A stretch of 64,000 bases of DNA. Source: Artocarpus heterophyllus (Eukaryota > Streptophyta > Magnoliopsida > Rosales > Moraceae). This document shows positions 59,186-64,000 of this stretch, piece after piece. The position numbers and the translations under genes were made by a program. The stretch covers positions 18,327,679 to 18,391,678 of the forward strand of contig CM046348.1 in assembly GCA_025403435.1 (NCBI GenBank). Reading direction: 5' to 3'. How positions within the stretch are numbered: position 1 is the stretch's first letter; each line of letters opens with the position of its first letter. The notes below the pieces were generated by a model. The model was not told the origin of the DNA. It searched no databases and worked only from the letters and a program-made list of their open reading frames with translations.

Positions 59186-59190
59186 AGAAT

Positions 59191-59657
59191 TTACCTCAAA
59201 TCAGAGCTTTAAAATGAGTTTGCAAAAGCTTAATCACGTTGCTTGACCTACAATCCAACTAAGAATCAAAGCTTGGATTCAAAAATTTTTGAATCAAAGA
59301 GAGAGGGAGAGAGGGAAAGAAACACACAGAGTGAGAAAGGAAGAGAGAGAGTACGCTGAGAGAGTGTGAGAGAAAGGGAGAGAGATTTAAATAGAGGAAA
59401 ATGTGGCTTTGCAAAGTGAAAATCTTTTTTCAACACATGGTTTTCCAAAAAGGACATGTTAGATATTTGACCAATTGTTTTGTTCTAAAAATTCAAAATA
59501 ACAAATAAAAATAATAAGGAGTGATTAAAAATAATTAAAAGTAATACTAATTGGGGAATATTAAGAAATGGTTAAATTAAGTTCAAACTTACATTATGGC
59601 ACACTAATTCACCATTTGGCACACTAATCATACTTAATTAAGTTTCAGGGCGTTACA
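59191..59657 (-). repeat. F 3' LTR, right part
   Basis: Continues the F LTR after the AGAAT duplication. Purine-rich tract 59296-59390, TATA-like CTATTTAAAT on the minus strand near 59386-59396, and end GGGCGTTACA at 59657. Followed directly by the polypurine tract and gypsy pol. Confidence 0.85.
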
Positions 59658-62600
59658 GCTCTCCACCCCTCAAAGAAATTTAGTCCTTGAAATTTAGAAA
59701 TGAACCTAAGAACAAAACAAAATAAATACATGTTTGACTCCTACATAGTCAATTCTAATTCTCAAGTGGCTTCATCAGCCCTCTGGTGTTGTCACACCAC
59801 TTTCACTAACAGAACTTCACGACGTCATAGTCCTACCACTTGTTAATCGAAATCTAAACCAGCACTTCTTTGTAGATCGTGTCTTCCTAAATCTGCACAA
59901 CATGAATCACAACAATCTTGCTTGGTTCGGGCGAACATTCCAAAGCATCGACACACACAATATACGACATGAAGATGAGAGTTCAGGAGGAAGATCTAGG
60001 CGATAAGCGGTCACTTCAAATGTTGAGAAATCTCAAATAATCTAACACACCTTAGTACAAGATCCCCGTTCACATTGAAACACGAAACTCACCTACATGG
60101 TGAAACCTTTAAGAAAATGGAATCCCTTACCTTGAGTTTGTTGGCCGGCGTCTTCTATTTACGAAAACTCTTTTGCCTACTCCGAGTAGCTCTCAACTGA
60201 TCACTGATCGTGGTAACCTTTTTATTGTTCTCACGGGTCTTTTCAGGTCCAACAATGATCTTGTCTTTGGTCCAGCCTGAATCACGGGCGATCGACATAG
60301 CCATCCATATGGTGCTTCAAACCGTGCCATCCTGATGCTTACTTGTTAACTGTTGTTGTATGCAACTCCGCCAGATGCAAATGTCTCTTCTAATCCCTGC
60401 CAAAATCCAATGCATGCGCATGTAATATGTCCCCAAGAATCTAAATAACTTGTGCGGACTGCCTATCAGTTTGAGGATGAAAAAGCTGCACTGGAATCTC
60501 AGTTTGTGCCTAAAGCTTCTTGAAAACTCCTTCAATAACTTGTCTCAAACATGATGACCTAAAGCTGGGAAATGAAATATACCGATTTTGTCAACCAGCC
60601 AGCCATGACCCAAATCGCATGGTGCCTTTGCTCCGTCCTCGACAAATCGATGGGGAAATCCATCATGACAAGCTCTCATTTCTACCATGGAATGGGAAGC
60701 AGCTGAAACTGACCAGCGGGCTCCTGATGCTTGGCTGCTACCTGGAGACAAACCTCATACTCACGAAGAACTTCTTCTTACTTCACCACTAGCCCTGCCT
60801 CTGCAAATCGCAATACATCTTCGTGTTCCCTAGAAGAATAGAGAACTGAGACTTGAGAGCTTTGTCCATCAAAGCCTTCTCCACTCCTTCAATCGCAGGC
60901 ACTACCAAATGTCCCCTAAGATTGCAACGATCCATCTGCATGAATTCCTTTTTTCTTCAAACTGTTCCCCGTTCTGTATTCATGTCCATATCCCCTGAAG
61001 GTTCTAGTCTTGCCATTAAGTCTATTTTATCACCTAAACAAACGCTGAAGCCAATCCTACATGATACGTCGATACCTGATCGAGGTCTTCATGGTACTGC
61101 AGCCCATACTCATTCACAGCAGCATCTCTCCTCTAACCTTCTGGTCCCAGGCATGCTAGAATCCTCAAAGACTGCTTACCGAGTGCGTCTGCAACCACGT
61201 TGGTCTTACCTGGATGATACTACAGTGAGAAATCCTGGTCCTCCATATATTCCATCTATCTTCATTGCCTCAAATTCGAATCTCTTAAGTGAAAAATGCC
61301 TTAAGCTCTTGTGACCTAAGAGAACCTAAAATATTGCCTCATTTAAGTAATGTCTCCAGATTCCAACGCGTGAATCACTATGGTGAGCTCTAAATCGTGT
61401 ATAGGGTAATCTTGCTCGCAAGACCTTGCTGTCGCAATCCATAAGTCACAACTCGTCCATGCCGCTTCAACACACATCTGAGTCCTCGTTCTACTACATC
61501 AGTGTAGACCTCATAAAACTCATCATTACTCAATATAGTCAACATAGAGCGATAGTCAACTTATTCCTCAACTCTTAGAAAGCACATCCACATTCCTCAT
61601 CCCATTCAAACCTGACACTTTTCCTAATCATCCTCATCAATAGAGCCGTTATCTATGAGAAATCCTTCATAAACTTCCTATAGTACCTGGCAAGTCCTAA
61701 AACGCTACGAACCTTGGCCATATCCTTTGGTCATTCTCACTGTACTTTAGTCTATACATTAAACAAATCCACTGAGATACCCTGCTCGAAGATGATATGC
61801 CCCAAAAACTTATCCTTTTTAGCATGCAGCTGGTGCTTTTTGGATCGCAAATATGTCCTCAAGAAATGTCGAGAGTCTCCTAACTTTCCAAACAACCCAC
61901 CGATCCTGAGCAGTGAATACTTATTTTTCATGGTGACCTGATTCAACCGTCGATGATCAATGCACAAATTGAGCGCACCACCATGTCTCTTAACGAATGA
62001 AACTAGCGCATCCCATGCTACCCTGAATGTATGCTTTATCCATAACTTCTTAAGGCTGTTCCCTTAATTTCCTCACTCCTATTGGTGCCAATCGATGCAG
62101 TGCTATAGAAATCAAAGCGGTCCTTGGGTATGACTCGACACCAAACTCAATCTTTCGATGCGATGCTAATCCAGGTAACTCGTCGAGAAGACACCATCGA
62201 ACTCATTAGCCACCGATGTTGTGGCATTTCTTTCTGTGGTATTAGACTCCTTCCTTAGATCCTAAAGACGCATGTATATATATATATATAGCATTTTAGG
62301 TTTCCTCGTACACCTAGACACTTTTTCATGAGTACTCACTCATTACTCGATCTTTACCACCTTGGGTAAATGACTGTTGTCCCCCTAATAATCACTAGAG
62401 TTACCTCTCTAATGTGACAATCTATAGTTGCACCTTACCTAAACAAGCCGTCCATCCCTAAGATTAATTATAAGCACTCATGGGGATCATAATCAAAGTA
62501 CTTCCTAGAGTCTCATCCCTAATCATTATCTTACAAGGTTTATATATATAATTCACACACACACCGGCCCTAGGGTGAGGTATTTACCAAGGGTTCCTCA

Positions 62601-63237
62601 AATTCCTCTATTCCTAATTCCATGGTATGCATAAATGAACTTGAAACAAAAGAATAAATGGCACCAATATCAAAGAAAACTAAAACTAAGAACTAAGAGA
62701 CTGAAACCGTACCATCAACTCTCACGTTGTTGGTCAAAGCAACTGAACTTCCTGAAGTCATGGCATGAACTCGAACTGGAACCTTTCCTTTTTCCACTAC
62801 TAGCACTGCTACGTCCTGGGTCCATCGGCTGATACTATTGCGAAGAAAACTGATGAAACTAAAGCTAAGGGAGTTGTTGAGGTGGAGGTAAGGACTGAGG
62901 TTAAGGCTAATGGCTTGCACCTTCCTTGGTCTGGAATCCTTGTTGAGCATTCCTTGCTGGGCAGCTCCTCTTGATGCTTCCTAGCTGCTGGTAGAAACGG
63001 TAATGATTGCTTCACTGCTGCTGGATAAATCGTTGCTCCCACTTTTATGATATCATGCCAATTCTTTACCTGAACTTGGCGATCATCACCTCTCCTATTG
63101 CTCTGCTGGGGTCTTCCTGATGTTCTCGCTTGGTCCTCACAGTAAAGAACGTAATATCTTCCTATCGATAAAGTTAACGACTCTAACTTACCAAAACTCC
63201 AAAGTTGCAAGGCCACTAGTTGCTATCGAATGGATAT
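59658..63237 (-). pseudogene. F gag-pol remnant, heavily decayed
   Basis: Collinear with E but full of stops and indels. Integrase remnants occupy 59760-60840 and RNase H remnants about 61040-61640. In reverse transcriptase (61752-61967) CIDHRRLNQVTMKNKYSLLR is followed almost at once by KDKFLGHIIFEQGISVD, so roughly 90 codons including the catalytic FIDD region are deleted. Protease (62380-62700) has DIG in place of DTG near 62660-62690. Gag (62700-63237) has lost most knuckle residues (HYRFYQQLGSIKRSC). A TA run lies at 62275-62290. Gag ends abruptly at the start of LTR G. No possible activity. Confidence 0.8.
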
Positions 63238-63862
63238 TGTTGAGAGTAAGCTCGGCGCCGCCACCGAGGACACTAACTTTTGGTGGTCGGCAACTCAGTT
63301 CGGCAGACATAGGCTACCGCCCGACCTGACGACTTATGCTTCTTCCCGAGGTGCCTTCCATTTATCTGAGGGCACGCCGCCAAGAAGGCTGCCACCTTGG
63401 GGATGTACAGTAGCTCGGGTCGGGCCACGTTATTCATCATAATACGTCACTACCCATCCTTGTAGGCCAACACCAGGCAAACGTGCTGCCGTCCGATAGA
63501 GTCCAATCCATTGGACAATGGACGCGACACTTGTCACTTATTGCTTGATACACTTTGATGTGACACCTGGGTAATGGGCAAAACCCATCTTGCACCCGAT
63601 CCAGCTGGTGGCCTATAAATAGGATGCATTTATGACGTTTTAGAGAGAGAGACTTCCTTACACCTAATTAGCTGTCGACCTCTGCCGAGCAATACTTGCC
63701 TTGAGCATCGGAGAGCCCTTGTCTATTGACTAACCCCATTTCTCTGAATCATCCCTCTCGCAAGTACTCACTCCCGACCAGAGGCAAGCTTAAGAGGAGG
63801 TCAGAAGGTGTTCAGTCACACGTGGGTGTTGATCCGACGCCGGACAGCGGTAAGCATCAACA
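63238..63862 (+). repeat. 5' LTR of element G (unclassified LTR retrotransposon)
   Basis: TGTTGAGAGTAAG...GCATCAACA, 625 bp, markedly more GC-rich than anything else in the window. It has a clear TATA box CTATAAATAG at 63613-63622, about 250 bp before the LTR end. Flanked on the left by GATAT. It interrupts the gag of F, so it is inserted there. Whether it is copia or gypsy cannot be told from 763 bp. Confidence 0.65.
63613..63622 (+). promoter_or_regulatory. TATA box of the G LTR
   Basis: CTATAAATAG in a GC-richer LTR, the best core-promoter match in the window. Transcription would start about 25-35 bp downstream, near 63645-63655, ahead of 'gagagagagactt'. Confidence 0.6.
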
Positions 63863-64000
63863 TTTTGGCACTAGAAGGAGGGCCGAACGCGCCCCAATCC
63901 AAAGCTATTATACCTCGGATTTCCAAAATGACAACACGAGGTAACGCAAGAGATAGTACCACCTGACGTCAGGAGTCGGGCGATGCCAGGCATAAGCAAC
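63863..64000 (+). mobile_element. Start of the internal region of element G
   Basis: The LTR is followed by TTTTGGCACTAGAAGGAGGG, a likely primer-binding site for a tRNA I cannot name, different from the initiator-Met sites of the other elements. An ATG at 63928 opens MTTRGNARDSTT and then a stop, so gag is either frameshifted or starts elsewhere. The element leaves the window. Confidence 0.45.

Larger units (their letters stand above)
48391..63237 (-). mobile_element. Ty3/gypsy chromovirus F, old, split by E and cut by G
   Basis: F consists of a 3' LTR (48391-50258 plus 59191-59657) and an internal region (59658-63237) whose order on the minus strand is gag, protease, reverse transcriptase, RNase H, integrase, as in E. 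Its LTR is interrupted by element E, and its gag stops where LTR G begins (63238). The 5' LTR and right target duplication are outside the window. The bases before the LTR are TGTCA (48386-48390). Confidence 0.75.

Noticed and set aside
1..64000. tRNA, rRNA or other host RNA genes
   Set aside because: No cloverleaf-like or rRNA-like sequence was noticed. The only tRNA-related matches are the short primer-binding sites.

Overview
The window looks like TE-dense nuclear DNA from a flowering plant. It is AT-rich and contains Ty1/copia elements, Ty3/gypsy chromoviruses and a CACTA (En/Spm) DNA transposon. Primer sites match plant initiator-Met tRNA (TGGTATCAGAGC type), and insertions are bounded by 5-bp target duplications. 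I found no convincing host gene, rRNA or tRNA. Almost every coding stretch is a decayed transposon polyprotein.

Layout. 1-596: inner end of a gypsy LTR. 597-1075: host spacer. 1076-17016: a composite copia insertion (TSD GTGCA/GTACA) in which a plus-strand element B (truncated 5' LTR 1076-2353; internal 10721-15010; 3' LTR 15011-17016) carries an inverted sister element A (2354-10720). 17017-18906: AT-rich spacer. 18907-48390: a CACTA transposon on the minus strand with both usual genes, a TNP2-type transposase (42638-46162) and a Ptta/TnpA-like gene (about 23050-23960), and TGCGACGAC-type subterminal repeats. Its right end lies outside the window.

The CACTA is filled with later insertions. 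A 2.9-kb gypsy-type solo LTR H sits at 20084-22994 (TSD ATGCA). Copia element D occupies 24067-42528 (TSD CTATA). Inside D's 3' LTR lies sister copia C (25242-34858), and inside C's 5' LTR lies an oppositely oriented solo LTR (31162-33107, TSD GGGCT/AGGCT). At 48391 a gypsy element F enters the CACTA subterminal region. F's LTR is split by a complete, younger gypsy chromovirus E (50259-59185, TSD AGAAT), and F's gag is cut at 63238 by the GC-richer LTR of another element G that runs off the right edge.

All polyproteins carry stops and catalytic changes, mostly C-to-T or G-to-A, as expected for methylated, silenced copies. E is the best preserved. The most unusual signal is a GC-rich dyad motif, core TCGGC-AG-GCCGA (reverse complement TCGGC-CT-GCCGA). 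It recurs in clusters in the LTRs or leaders of both copia and gypsy families. In the copia LTRs it always lies about 115-200 bp upstream of the TATA box. That module is the best candidate here for something undescribed.
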